Below are positions 11,510 to 19,876 of a stretch of 64,000 bases of DNA, in pieces. Origin of the DNA: Bdellovibrio sp. (lineage in GTDB: Bacteria; Bdellovibrionota; Bdellovibrionia; Bdellovibrionales; Bdellovibrionaceae); contig JACMNA010000133.1 in assembly GCA_014378765.1 (NCBI GenBank), positions 45,978-109,977 on the forward strand, in the 5' to 3' direction. Position numbers and translations under genes: made by a program. The notes below the pieces were generated by a model. It ran no database searches, had not been told where the DNA came from, and saw only the letters and a program-made list of their open reading frames with translations. Within the stretch, counting starts at the first letter, position 1. Each line of letters begins with the position of its first letter.

Positions 11510-12072
11510 GATTTCACCTGTGAAATTTGATTTAAAAAGGCCGCTTCGGCGCCCTGGCTAACCTGGCTGCTTTTGTCGTTAATTTTTTTGGTCACAAAGC
11601 TGATTGCTTGAGTTAAAATTAAATTATTGATTTCAGATTTAGCTTTTTCTAACTCGTTCTTAAGCGTCAACTGAAGGTCCGCCTTCATTTTTTCGGCATG
11701 CACTTCCGATTCATGAATGATGTGTGCCTTGGCTAAGTTAGATTCGTGCTTAGCGTTTTCAATTGCTTTGCCTTCGCCTGACTCAAGGGTTGCTAGCTTC
11801 GTTTTTATTTCTTGCAAAGCCGCTTCGGCATTTTTAAGCGCGGCCTTGGTTTTTTCGGCCTGGCTTAAAAAAGCTGTGCGCCGATTTGCGAAAGCTTCGA
11901 TAACTGATTTGCGTAAAAAGAAAAACAGCGCAATTAATAAGATTCCTAGATTAGCTGCTTGCCAGCCAATTTGTTCGAAAGGAATAGCGTTATGGCCCTC
12001 GCCGTGGCCAGCCGCCTCTAATGCCATCGCAACTGCCGATAATAAAAAAGTGACCATGAACGTTTTTTTCAC
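11506..12072 (-). CDS. atpF: ATP synthase Fo b subunit with N-terminal signal-like presequence
   Basis: The b subunit is the peripheral stator stalk. The 188-residue protein is longer than the usual about 156. It begins with a signal-peptide-like stretch (MKKTFMVTFLLSAVAMALEA), then a His/Gly-rich linker. Next come the real membrane helix (about 35-53, AANLGILLIALFFFL) and a long Ala/Lys/Glu coiled coil. It overlaps atpF' upstream (12069-12072) and atpH downstream by 4 bases each. The presequence suggests a cleaved or extra helix, a trait I also see in atpE. Confidence 0.92.
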   Translation of the reverse strand: MKKTFMVTFLLSAVAMALEAAGHGEGHNAIPFEQIGWQAANLGILLIALFFFLRKSVIEAFANRRTAFLSQAEKTKAALKNAEAALQEIKTKLATLESGEGKAIENAKHESNLAKAHIIHESEVHAEKMKADLQLTLKNELEKAKSEINNLILTQAISFVTKKINDKSSQVSQGAEAAFLNQISQVKS

Positions 12073-12509
12073 AGAGCGGCTCCCGTGATTTTTTTTGAAA
12101 TTTCATTTGAAACGTCTTCGGCAATGGCCGTTATGTTTTGCTGAGCATTTCTTTTTTGCGAATCGATTTCGGTTCGCGCCGTAGCGGTCGCGCCCGCTAC
12201 GATTTCTTTAGCTTGCGATAAAATTTTTGTTGCCGATTCATTTGCTTCGCTTTTTGAAGTTTCAAAAATGTTACGAACTTTATCGTTTATTTCGCGCGCG
12301 CGGGCCTGAAAAATTTGTCCTAATTTTTTAGCCTCTTCTTGCGTTTCAGAAGCCACTTGATCGGCGCCCTTTGTTTGTTTTAAACGTTGATCATAGGCTT
12401 TAAAAAAGGGATTAAAAACTACTACGGTCAAAAATGAAATTGTAATGATGAATAAGACAAACTGAATGAATGCAGTCTCGTTCGCGCCAAGCTGTTGCAA
12501 AATTTCCAT
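12069..12509 (-). CDS. atpF': ATP synthase Fo second b-type subunit (b')
   Basis: The 146-residue protein has one N-terminal membrane helix (about 14-34, FIQFVLFIITISFLTVVVF) and then a charged coiled coil (QTKGADQVASETQEEAKKL...). This is the b/b' architecture. It is the first gene of the operon, overlapping the b subunit gene by 4 bases, so the peripheral stalk is probably a b/b' heterodimer. The upstream spacer (12510-12595) must carry the operon promoter. Confidence 0.87.
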   Translation of the reverse strand: MEILQQLGANETAFIQFVLFIITISFLTVVVFNPFFKAYDQRLKQTKGADQVASETQEEAKKLGQIFQARAREINDKVRNIFETSKSEANESATKILSQAKEIVAGATATARTEIDSQKRNAQQNITAIAEDVSNEISKKITGAAL

Positions 12510-12595
12510 ATTTTAGCCTTTACTTCTTTTATAGACAACTTGGATAGCATTAAGCTGATTTAGCGGTCAAGAAGTTAGGCCAATGTGATCTGCAT

Positions 12596-12928
12596 TTAAG
12601 CTTTTGGAATATACGAAGCGCCTTCGAACACAACACCTTCTTCAATCTTTAGGCTGGGAGTTGTTACGGTTCCGCGAAAATTTGCAGGCGGAATCATGAC
12701 CACTTTACTGTGCGCAATGATATTGCCCTCGAATTGTCCTTTTAATATGACATAACTGGCTTCAACTTCGGCTACAACTTGAGCCGTTTCGGAAATAATT
12801 AATTGATCGCGAGTGAAAATCTCGCCCTTAAACTGACCTGCGATTTTTGCAGTTCCGCTGTATGAAAGGCGGCCCTCGAAAGAGCTGCCTTCTTCAATTA
12901 AGGTGGAAACAATCGATTCTTTTTCCAT
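12596..12928 (-). CDS. bactofilin
   Basis: Bactofilins polymerise without nucleotide into filaments through a right-handed beta-helix. The 110-residue protein is almost entirely the bactofilin (DUF583) domain, with regular short repeats around Gly and hydrophobic residues: TLIEEGSSFEGRLSYSG, TAKIAGQFKGEI, VILKGQFEGNI, NFRGTVTTPSLKIEEGVVFEG. The ATG overlaps the parB stop as TAATG, so it is translationally coupled to parB. In Myxococcus xanthus bactofilins scaffold the ParABS machinery at the cell pole. By position, a comparable role in origin anchoring is a reasonable inference here. Confidence 0.92.
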   Translation of the reverse strand: MEKESIVSTLIEEGSSFEGRLSYSGTAKIAGQFKGEIFTRDQLIISETAQVVAEVEASYVILKGQFEGNIIAHSKVVMIPPANFRGTVTTPSLKIEEGVVFEGASYIPKA

Positions 12929-13899
12929 TACGATTTTAGCTTTTCGTAGATTTGCGTAAGCTGTTCATCAGAATAGAAATTAATTTCTACTTTGCCTTTG
13001 CCAGACTTATAACTAATCTCCACTTTTGTGCCTAAAGCTTTTTGCAATTGATCGGCTAATTCTTTTGCCAACTTTGATGCGATATCTATATTAATACCGA
13101 CTTGTTTAGCTTTAGCTTGATTTTCATTTACATCAAAAGCCTGCGCTTTAATTTCTGCTTCGATAGCGCGCACAGACAAACCTTTTTCAAACGCTTTTTT
13201 GGCTAGAGCAATCTGTTTTGTTTTGTCCGTTAATGATAAAAGTGCTTTTGCATGTCCAACACTAATTTTTTTAGCAGCTAACATTTCTTTTAGTTCATTC
13301 GGTAAAGATAAAAGTCGAATAGCATTGGCAACGGTAGATCTTTCTTTTCCAACCTTATCCGCAACATCTTGTTGAGAAAGGCTAAATTCTTCCATCAACC
13401 GCTGATAACTATCAGCCTCTTCAATTGGATCTAAATCTTCGCGCTGAACGTTTTCGATTAAGGCAATTTGCAAAGCTTCACGATCGGTAATCGTCTTGAT
13501 AATTGCCGGCACCTCGTGAAGTCCGGCCATTTGGGCCGCACGCCACCGGCGCTCACCGGCGATAATTTCAAACCCGCCGCCATTTCTTTTGCGAACTGCA
13601 ATTGGCTGAATAATTCCGTTTTCTTTAATCGAAGTGGCTAGCTCCTCTAAAGATTCTTTTTCAAAGTTTTTTCTTGGTTGGTAAACACCCGGAACTAGTT
13701 TATCAATCGCAATATGCCAGATTCTTTGTTCGTTAGGAATTTCTGCTGTTGGGGGAGGGGCAGATGTTTTAGCTGGTTTATTGTTTTCAATTTGTTCCAC
13801 TGGTTGATTGTTAAACGCATTCGCTTCAGCTCCGCCAAGTAACGAGCCAATTCCCCGGCCTAAGCGCTTTTTGTTTTGATTATCTTTATTTGTTTCCAT
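12928..13899 (-). CDS. parB: chromosome partitioning protein ParB
   Basis: ParB binds parS, loads onto DNA as a CTP-dependent sliding clamp and stimulates ParA. The 323-residue protein starts with the basic ParA-contact peptide KKRLGRGIGSLLG (10-22) and a Pro-rich linker. The ParB/Srx nucleotide domain follows, with GERRWR at 115-120 and ENVQREDLDPIEEA at 150-163. A helix-turn-helix lies near 173-200 and a C-terminal dimerisation domain ends the chain. It lies 9 bases after parA and overlaps the bactofilin start. Confidence 0.97.
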   Translation of the reverse strand: METNKDNQNKKRLGRGIGSLLGGAEANAFNNQPVEQIENNKPAKTSAPPPTAEIPNEQRIWHIAIDKLVPGVYQPRKNFEKESLEELATSIKENGIIQPIAVRKRNGGGFEIIAGERRWRAAQMAGLHEVPAIIKTITDREALQIALIENVQREDLDPIEEADSYQRLMEEFSLSQQDVADKVGKERSTVANAIRLLSLPNELKEMLAAKKISVGHAKALLSLTDKTKQIALAKKAFEKGLSVRAIEAEIKAQAFDVNENQAKAKQVGINIDIASKLAKELADQLQKALGTKVEISYKSGKGKVEINFYSDEQLTQIYEKLKS

Positions 13900-13908
13900 T
13901 AGTTACCT

Positions 13909-14721
13909 CTAAATTTCTGCCTGCTTGTTTGCTTCTAATTCAGCTTTTTTAGCTTGTGACGTGCGCTCAACAAGTTCTTTCGCTAATTCTAAGTACATAA
14001 GTGCGCCGATAGATTTTGCATCGTATCCAAAAATGGATACTCCGTGGCTAGGCGCCTCGCTTAGTCTTACGTTTCTTGGAATAACGGCGTTAAATACTTT
14101 TTCTTTAAAATGCGCCCTGATTTCATCAACAACTTGATGGCCTAAATTATTTCGCTTATCAAACATTGTTAATAAGATTCCTTCGATATGCAAATTTGGA
14201 TTTATACTTTTTTTGACTAGCCCAGCAGTATTCAAAAGTTGGCTTAAGCCTTCAAGCGCATAGTATTCACACTGCAAGGGCACTAAGAAGCTATTAGCCG
14301 CCGCTAAAGAGTTCAAAGTTAAAAGACCCAGCGAGGGTGGACAATCAATCAAGATGTAGTCATAAAGGGCGGCAACTCCAGAAATTGCGTTCTTTAATCG
14401 ATATTCGCGCTGGGGCATATCAACAAGTTCAATTTCAGCCCCGACAAGGTCGGGGTTTGCGCTGGCGACCCATAAATTTTTTGTTGAGCTTTGAAAAACA
14501 ACTTCCTGAAGTGTCTTTTCTCCAATTAGCACGTGATAGATATTCGCATCTTGAGTTTCGTGCTTCTTAATGCCTAGTCCGCTCGATGCATTTCCTTGCG
14601 GATCCATGTCGATGACCAATACTTTATGGCCCATTTGAGCCAAGGCGGCCGATAGGTTAACGGTGGTCGTTGTCTTTCCGACGCCACCCTTTTGATTTGA
14701 TATACTGATGATTTTTATCAT
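13909..14721 (-). CDS. parA: chromosome partitioning ATPase ParA
   Basis: ParA is the ATPase that moves the ParB-parS complex. The protein begins MIKIISISNQKGGVGKTT, with the deviant Walker A (K11, K16), and contains VLVIDMDPQGNASSGLG and DYILIDCPPSLGLLTLN. I chose the start at 14721, not the longer frame from 14772, because a perfect AGGAGG lies 5 bases before it; the product is then 270 residues, normal for chromosomal ParA. It leads the parA-parB-bactofilin unit and diverges from the lipoprotein gene at 14824, with a parS-like site in between. Confidence 0.97.
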   Translation of the reverse strand: MIKIISISNQKGGVGKTTTTVNLSAALAQMGHKVLVIDMDPQGNASSGLGIKKHETQDANIYHVLIGEKTLQEVVFQSSTKNLWVASANPDLVGAEIELVDMPQREYRLKNAISGVAALYDYILIDCPPSLGLLTLNSLAAANSFLVPLQCEYYALEGLSQLLNTAGLVKKSINPNLHIEGILLTMFDKRNNLGHQVVDEIRAHFKEKVFNAVIPRNVRLSEAPSHGVSIFGYDAKSIGALMYLELAKELVERTSQAKKAELEANKQAEI

Positions 14722-14804
14722 GATGCCTCCTGGTGCTGTTAAGACTATTTCTGACAGTTTAATTGCTAGCAAGTATTATTTCAGTTTTGTTCACCTTTTA
14801 CCGA

Positions 14805-14820
14805 TGTTCTACGTGGAACA
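14805..14820. promoter_or_regulatory. parS-like site 1
   Basis: The sequence TGTTCTACGTGGAACA differs at one position from a perfect 16-bp palindrome and closely matches the bacterial parS consensus (TGTTTCACGTGAAACA type). It lies 84 bases upstream of the parA start and ends 3 bases before the start codon of the lipoprotein gene, occupying the place where its ribosome site would be. Confidence 0.88.
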
Positions 14821-14823
14821 CTC

Positions 14824-15321
14824 ATGAAATACCTATTAATTGTGCTTTTATTTAGTTTTTTAGCCGCATGCGATAAGAATGATCCTACGCCGGAGCTTTC
14901 TGACGATATCTATAAGGACTATGTTGAAGAGTTCGAAATATCGAATCGAGAGCTAGAGTCGACACAAAAAGAATACAATAAACTTTTAATCGAAAAAACG
15001 AAGGCTGTTCCGCAAACGGGACAAATAAAGTTTGTTCAAAAGAAAATTTATGACTCTGAACGACAGATTAATACTCTGAAACAACAAAAACAGTTTTTCG
15101 AGATAAAAATCGAACTGCGCCGAGATCTCGCTCGCCAGCGTGCTTTAGAATCACAGCATGGTGGCCGACCTTGGCCAGATGTCGCCGAAATTGCGACCTA
15201 TAAATCTTCCATCAAATTTCAACGTGATAAGCTGGCCTGGGACAAAAACAAAGGTATGAAAAAAAATGTTCCACGTGGAACAAGCGCCACTGGCGAAGCG
15301 CCAAAAGCGGCCGGGCATTAA
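14824..15321 (+). CDS. short coiled-coil lipoprotein, unknown function, flanked and overlapped by parS
   Basis: The 165-residue product has a lipoprotein signal (MKYLLIVLLFSFLAAC; lipobox LAAC, Cys16). A charged region predicted to be coiled coil follows (about 36-105, ELESTQKEYNKLLIEK... SERQINTLKQQKQ). I do not recognise a family. It has no clear Shine-Dalgarno site, because the parS-like site lies just before the ATG. A second, perfect parS site is inside its 3' end, encoding NVPRGT. It converges on rsmG with a 7-base gap. Its retention between two parS sites may reflect the sites rather than the protein; equally it may be an envelope factor linked to origin positioning. Confidence 0.75.
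   Translation: MKYLLIVLLFSFLAACDKNDPTPELSDDIYKDYVEEFEISNRELESTQKEYNKLLIEKTKAVPQTGQIKFVQKKIYDSERQINTLKQQKQFFEIKIELRRDLARQRALESQHGGRPWPDVAEIATYKSSIKFQRDKLAWDKNKGMKKNVPRGTSATGEAPKAAGH
15267..15282. promoter_or_regulatory. parS: parS site 2 (perfect palindrome)
   Basis: TGTTCCACGTGGAACA is a perfect 16-bp palindrome matching the parS consensus. It lies within the coding region of the lipoprotein gene, 446 bases from parS-like site 1, next to parAB. This is the most likely main ParB nucleation site in the window, about 8.5 kb from oriC. Confidence 0.94.
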
Positions 15322-15328
15322 AAATAAG

Positions 15329-15982
15329 TTAGGCAATCCTTTCAGTCTTAACGATATACATTTTTATTTCTGAGCCTTCCAAAGTATATTCACCCTCAAG
15401 ACTTGGTTGCCAAACAGAGCAAAGTTGCGTGGGAATTTGCGAAACCTCAACACTCCACTCCATGCCTTTTAAGTGAAATATTATGCCTTTGCTTTTCACA
15501 ATTTTACGCAACATTAATAACGACTTGGGCAGCGGGGCGAAACCACGGCAAATAGCCTGGTGAATTGAGCCCTCATCCATCAAATCAACTTTGCGGTTAT
15601 GAACTGCAATATTCAATAATTTAAGAGTATCGATAACGTGTTTTAAAAACTCACATTTGCGCTCATCCGTGTCGATCAAAATAATTTTCTGCTCAGGAAA
15701 CAGGATGCCGTAAACCAACCCAGGAAAACCGTTGCCGCTACCAAGATCATGTAAGATTTCGTTTTTATTCACATTTTTTGAAACAATTTTACATGCGTGA
15801 ATACTGTCTGCAAAATGAGTCGAGTCAGCGTTTTGAATTCCCTTTGCCGAAACTAAATTCACAACCTTATTAAATTTCAGCAATTCAGCAAAGTAGGCCT
15901 TCAATAAAATTTGTTTTGGCTCGTCGATTTCTGGAAACCAGGTTTTGATTCTCCAGTTAGGAACTACCTTAGCATCGCTCAA
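15329..15982 (-). CDS. rsmG: 16S rRNA (guanine-527 N7)-methyltransferase RsmG
   Basis: RsmG (GidB) methylates G527 of 16S rRNA using S-adenosylmethionine. The 217-residue protein has the SAM-binding loop HDLGSGNGFPGLV (78-90) and IILIDTDERKCEFLKHV, plus the upstream NLVSAKG motif typical of GidB. It follows mnmG with a 9-base gap, the ancestral order near oriC, and is the last gene of the rpmH-rsmG minus-strand cluster. Confidence 0.95.
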   Translation of the reverse strand: MSDAKVVPNWRIKTWFPEIDEPKQILLKAYFAELLKFNKVVNLVSAKGIQNADSTHFADSIHACKIVSKNVNKNEILHDLGSGNGFPGLVYGILFPEQKIILIDTDERKCEFLKHVIDTLKLLNIAVHNRKVDLMDEGSIHQAICRGFAPLPKSLLMLRKIVKSKGIIFHLKGMEWSVEVSQIPTQLCSVWQPSLEGEYTLEGSEIKMYIVKTERIA

Positions 15983-15991
15983 ATTTAAACC

Positions 15992-17878
15992 TCAGTTAAT
16001 AAAAGAATTAGATTCCGACCGAATCTTATGGCCTTTTAAATATATCATGATCGCTTGTAAAGCAGAAGGATTTACTCCACTGATACGCTGAGCCTGACCC
16101 AAAGTGCGGGGCCTTATACGCCCTAACTTATCGACCTCTTCATTAGACAAACCTTTAATTAATTTAAAATTTAGATCCTGCGGTATGTGCAGCTCATCAA
16201 GTTTTTTAGTTTGTTCGATAATTTCATTTTGTTTTTTAATGTAGCCCGCATATTTAATTTCAATTTCTACGGCGTCGGGTACTTCAACATCCGGATCAAC
16301 CTCAAAACCAAGCTTGGCCAACATTTCAAAGCTTGCTTCGGGCCGCCGCAAAAATTCTGCAAAAGTAAGGGGTTTAGAAAGCGGACTGCTGCCTAGCTGG
16401 ATCACCAGCTGATTGACCTCTGGTTTTGGATAGATCGAATTTTCCGATAGGCTTCTCACCATCGATGCACGTTTTTCTTTTATCGAATCTAAACTCAGAA
16501 GCGTTTCTTCTGAGGCTATCCCTAGCTTTCTAGAAATATCTGCTAATCGATCAATCGTGTTGTCTTCCCGTAACACTAAGCGATGTTCGGCGCGCGAAGT
16601 AAACATTCGGTATGGTTCGCGCGTGCCTTTTGTAACCAAGTCATCTACCAAAACTCCGGTGTAGGCTAAATCACGGCTTAAAATAAATTCTTCACGACCT
16701 AAAATTTTATGAGCTGCATTCACGCCCGCAATAAAGCCCTGGGCCGCGGCCTCTTCGTATCCGCTTGTTCCATTAATTTGACCCGCTAAGAAAAGATTTT
16801 CTACCAGCCTAGTTTCTAAACGATGAAAAATTTGAGTGGGTTCGATGTAGTCGTATTCAACCGCGTAGCCATAGCGCACAACTTTGACGTTTTCTAGGCC
16901 AGGAATTGTTTTTAAAAACTGATCTTGCACATCTTCCGGCAAAGAAGTCGAAATGCCTTGCAGATAAATAAGATCTGAATTTAAACCTTCGGGCTCTAAA
17001 AACGTTTGGTGAGAGGCTCGCTCATGAAAGCGCGTGATTTTATCTTCAATGCTTGGGCAGTAGCGTGGCCCCACGCCCTCAATCACTCCGCAGAACATCG
17101 GGGATTTATCTAGATTAGCTCTAATAATTTCATGAGTTTGTTCATTCGTATTTGAAAGGTAACAAGCAATCTGGGGTAAATAAAATTGTTTCTTCGAGCG
17201 GTGGCTAAACGGAAAAAACTTTTCATCGCCGTACTGTGGTGTGGTTTTGCTCCAATCGATGCTATCTTTATGAAGCCTTGCCGGAGTGCCGGTTTTTAAA
17301 CGCTTTACTTCAAAACCAAAATTAAGCAGTTGGTCTGAAAGGCCAATCGATGCCTGATCGCCAATGCGGCCGCCCGCAATTTGTTTAAGACCAAAGTGCA
17401 TGACTCCGTTCATGAATGTGCCGGTCGTAATAATGACCGCCTTTGCTTTGGCTTGCGAACCGTCACTTAAAATCACACCCTCGCAAATTGAATTATTTAA
17501 TAGAAGGCTTTTAACTTCGCCTTCTAGAATTTGTAAGTTTTTTTGTGACTTCAATGTGTTTTTTTGAATATCTGAATACACATGCTTATCGCACTGGGCG
17601 CGGCTTCCGCGAACGGCAGGTCCGCGACTAGCATTTAATCTTTTAAATTGTATACATGATTGGTCGGCGGCTCGGCCCATTTGCCCGCCCAAAATATCAA
17701 TCTCACGAACCATGTGGCCTTTTGCCAAACCACCGATTGAAGGGTTACAAGACATGTAGGCAATGCGCTCAACGTTAGTTGTTACTAATAAAGTATTAAG
17801 GCCAAGGCGTGAGGTGGCGAGACTTGCTTCAACGCCTGCGTGCCCGGCCCCAACCACAATGACATCAAATGAATTCAC
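15992..17878 (-). CDS. mnmG: tRNA uridine-5-carboxymethylaminomethyl modification enzyme MnmG (GidA)
   Basis: MnmG is the FAD/NADH partner of MnmE that installs the carboxymethylaminomethyl group on wobble U34 of certain tRNAs. The 628-residue length is standard. It has the Rossmann motif [18 protein letters not shown] (9-26), [33 protein letters not shown], and FTSRAEHRL near 425. The C-terminal helical domain ends [19 protein letters not shown]. It sits between mnmE and rsmG. Confidence 0.98.
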   Translation of the reverse strand: MNSFDVIVVGAGHAGVEASLATSRLGLNTLLVTTNVERIAYMSCNPSIGGLAKGHMVREIDILGGQMGRAADQSCIQFKRLNASRGPAVRGSRAQCDKHVYSDIQKNTLKSQKNLQILEGEVKSLLLNNSICEGVILSDGSQAKAKAVIITTGTFMNGVMHFGLKQIAGGRIGDQASIGLSDQLLNFGFEVKRLKTGTPARLHKDSIDWSKTTPQYGDEKFFPFSHRSKKQFYLPQIACYLSNTNEQTHEIIRANLDKSPMFCGVIEGVGPRYCPSIEDKITRFHERASHQTFLEPEGLNSDLIYLQGISTSLPEDVQDQFLKTIPGLENVKVVRYGYAVEYDYIEPTQIFHRLETRLVENLFLAGQINGTSGYEEAAAQGFIAGVNAAHKILGREEFILSRDLAYTGVLVDDLVTKGTREPYRMFTSRAEHRLVLREDNTIDRLADISRKLGIASEETLLSLDSIKEKRASMVRSLSENSIYPKPEVNQLVIQLGSSPLSKPLTFAEFLRRPEASFEMLAKLGFEVDPDVEVPDAVEIEIKYAGYIKKQNEIIEQTKKLDELHIPQDLNFKLIKGLSNEEVDKLGRIRPRTLGQAQRISGVNPSALQAIMIYLKGHKIRSESNSFIN

Positions 17879-17910
17879 TAAAACCCCATGTGCTTATTAT
17901 TTTGATCCGA

Positions 17911-19305
17911 CTATTTTCCCAGACAAAATTCTTTAAAGACGCGATCCATAATTTGATCGTCATAGACTTGTCCAAGAATTTTCTGCAACGATAAAAGCGC
18001 TTCTTTCAAATACATTGCGACAAATTCGGCGCCGCTATTTTTTTGAAGTTCATTTAATGAGACTTCGATCATTTCGTATGCGTATTTTGCATTCTCAAAT
18101 TGCCGGGCTGAAGATATGACAGCTTCCTCCAGGTAATCAAGGCTTCCAATGGCCGAGCTCATACACTCTAATACTCTAGTTCGGGCTTGGGTATCAAGCG
18201 CCGAGGTCAAAATCACGCTTTCGGGCTTTATATCAGGTAAATAAGATTGTAATTTTTTTGTGATCTCTGCGCTCGTCAGGCCCGCGGCCGTATCCGACTT
18301 ATTAATCAGAAATAAGCTTTTTGAACCTTTCAATTCATTATAAATCTCAAATGATTTTTTCCAGTCTTTTTGGTTGATATCTAAGACCAAACACAATAGA
18401 TCGGCCTTAAGAGCCTCTTGCTTTGATCGATCCACGCCAATGCGTTCGACCTGGTCGGTTGTGTCGCGCAGACCAGCCGTATCGCTAATAACATACTTTA
18501 CGCCCTGGTGAATTGTGGCGCCCTCGATAACGTCCCTGGTCGTGCCGGCAATTTCGGTTACGATTGCCTTATCGTTTTGAAGAAATAAATTAAGTAGGCT
18601 TGATTTGCCAACGTTAGGCTCGCCAACCAACACAACTTTAACGCCATCTTTAAGTAGGCGACCTGATTGATAAGATTCCATCAGCTTTTTTATTTCGGCC
18701 TGTATCTGGGCCGTTTTATCAATAAGCACTTGGTTATCGATAATATCTAAACCCTCGGAAGAAAAATCAATCGAAGCTTCAATATGCGCTAAACACCAGG
18801 TTAAATCAGACTCTAGTTTTAAAAATTGTTTTGAAATATGGCCATCTAATTGCCTCAACGCTAATTTGGCCGAAAGCTCGTTTTGACTATCGATTAAAGA
18901 CAGTACGGATTCGGCTTGAACTAAATCGAGGCGATTATTCATGAACGCTCTAAATGTAAACTCGCCGCGATCGGCTAGCGAACAACCGCCTTCAATTAAT
19001 AGATCCAAAATTTTTTGAGTGATGTACGTACTGCCATGGCACGATATTTCGACCACTTCTTCGCCGGTAAATGATTTACCTTCTTGAAAGTAAGTTAAAA
19101 CCGCTTCGTCAATTTTCGAATTTTTTGAATCAAGGATTTCGCAGAAATAGGCCTTATGAGATTCGATTTTCTTTTTGGTAAGCGCTGGCGCAATTTTTTT
19201 TGCGCCCTCAAGGGCCTTGGCGCCGCTGACTCGAATAACCGCGATGCCACCTTTGCCCGGCGGAGTCGAAACTGCACAAATCGTCTCGTCACTTCGAATC
19301 CGCAT
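17911..19305 (-). CDS. mnmE: tRNA modification GTPase MnmE
   Basis: MnmE binds 5-formyl-THF and GTP and acts with MnmG on tRNA U34. The 464-residue protein has the N-terminal folate-binding domain (DTICAVSTP-like ETICAVSTPPGKGGIAVIRVSG) and an internal G domain. The G motifs are GEPNVGKS (228-235), DTAG and NKSD. It ends FCLGK with Cys461, the C-terminal CxGK motif needed for modification. It precedes mnmG by 32 bases. Confidence 0.97.
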   Translation of the reverse strand: MRIRSDETICAVSTPPGKGGIAVIRVSGAKALEGAKKIAPALTKKKIESHKAYFCEILDSKNSKIDEAVLTYFQEGKSFTGEEVVEISCHGSTYITQKILDLLIEGGCSLADRGEFTFRAFMNNRLDLVQAESVLSLIDSQNELSAKLALRQLDGHISKQFLKLESDLTWCLAHIEASIDFSSEGLDIIDNQVLIDKTAQIQAEIKKLMESYQSGRLLKDGVKVVLVGEPNVGKSSLLNLFLQNDKAIVTEIAGTTRDVIEGATIHQGVKYVISDTAGLRDTTDQVERIGVDRSKQEALKADLLCLVLDINQKDWKKSFEIYNELKGSKSLFLINKSDTAAGLTSAEITKKLQSYLPDIKPESVILTSALDTQARTRVLECMSSAIGSLDYLEEAVISSARQFENAKYAYEMIEVSLNELQKNSGAEFVAMYLKEALLSLQKILGQVYDDQIMDRVFKEFCLGK

Positions 19306-19320
19306 ACAACCTTTTACTAA

Positions 19321-19875
19321 TTAATTAGTCTCTTCAGCTAACGAATCATTTTCGGACGCTTCCGTTGTAGATTTAGCTGGGTAAATTTTAATTTTTTTAT
19401 AAAGACCGTCGCCTAAAGAGCGGCTTTTGACCCGGCCGTCTAAGGCTAAGTATTGGTGAACGACTTTGCGCTCTTTCGGCGGCAAAGCGCGGGAGTAAAC
19501 TGATTTACCTTGCTCGATCGCAATTGTCTTAAGGTGCTCGGCGCGTTCAATTAAAGCCGCTTCTGATTCTTGGCGAAAGCCGCCGCAATCAACGATTACG
19601 TTCGTTTGCACATCCGAGAAATGGTGCTGCGTAACGCGTTTTACGATTAATTGAATCGCATCTAGCAACTGACCTTTGAAATCTATTAAAAGGGGTTCGT
19701 CGCCCCCCGAAAATTCAATCTTAACGTCAGTAATTTCTTCTTTTTTGGTCAGGTTTAATTCGTACGATAAATCAAAATTACCTTTTTCAAGGATTCCGTT
19801 TAAAGTTGCCTCTACAACTGATTCTAAGTCTTCTTTTTTTGCGCCGCCAAATAGCTTACTAAAAAATCCAGCCAT
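19321..19875 (-). CDS. jag: Jag/SpoIIIJ-associated RNA-binding protein (KH-R3H)
   Basis: Jag (KhpB/EloR type) is a small RNA-binding protein encoded next to yidC. From the ATG at 19875 (preceded by AGAGGAG at 5-base spacing) it is 184 residues. It starts MAGFFSKLFGG, has a KH-like domain (about 50-105) and an R3H domain (about 112-165, LPPKERKVVHQYLAL). An upstream ATG at 19893 inside yidC is possible but less well placed. It ends with an acidic tail. The target RNAs are unknown. Confidence 0.93.
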   Translation of the reverse strand: MAGFFSKLFGGAKKEDLESVVEATLNGILEKGNFDLSYELNLTKKEEITDVKIEFSGGDEPLLIDFKGQLLDAIQLIVKRVTQHHFSDVQTNVIVDCGGFRQESEAALIERAEHLKTIAIEQGKSVYSRALPPKERKVVHQYLALDGRVKSRSLGDGLYKKIKIYPAKSTTEASENDSLAEETN

Positions 19876-19876
19876 C

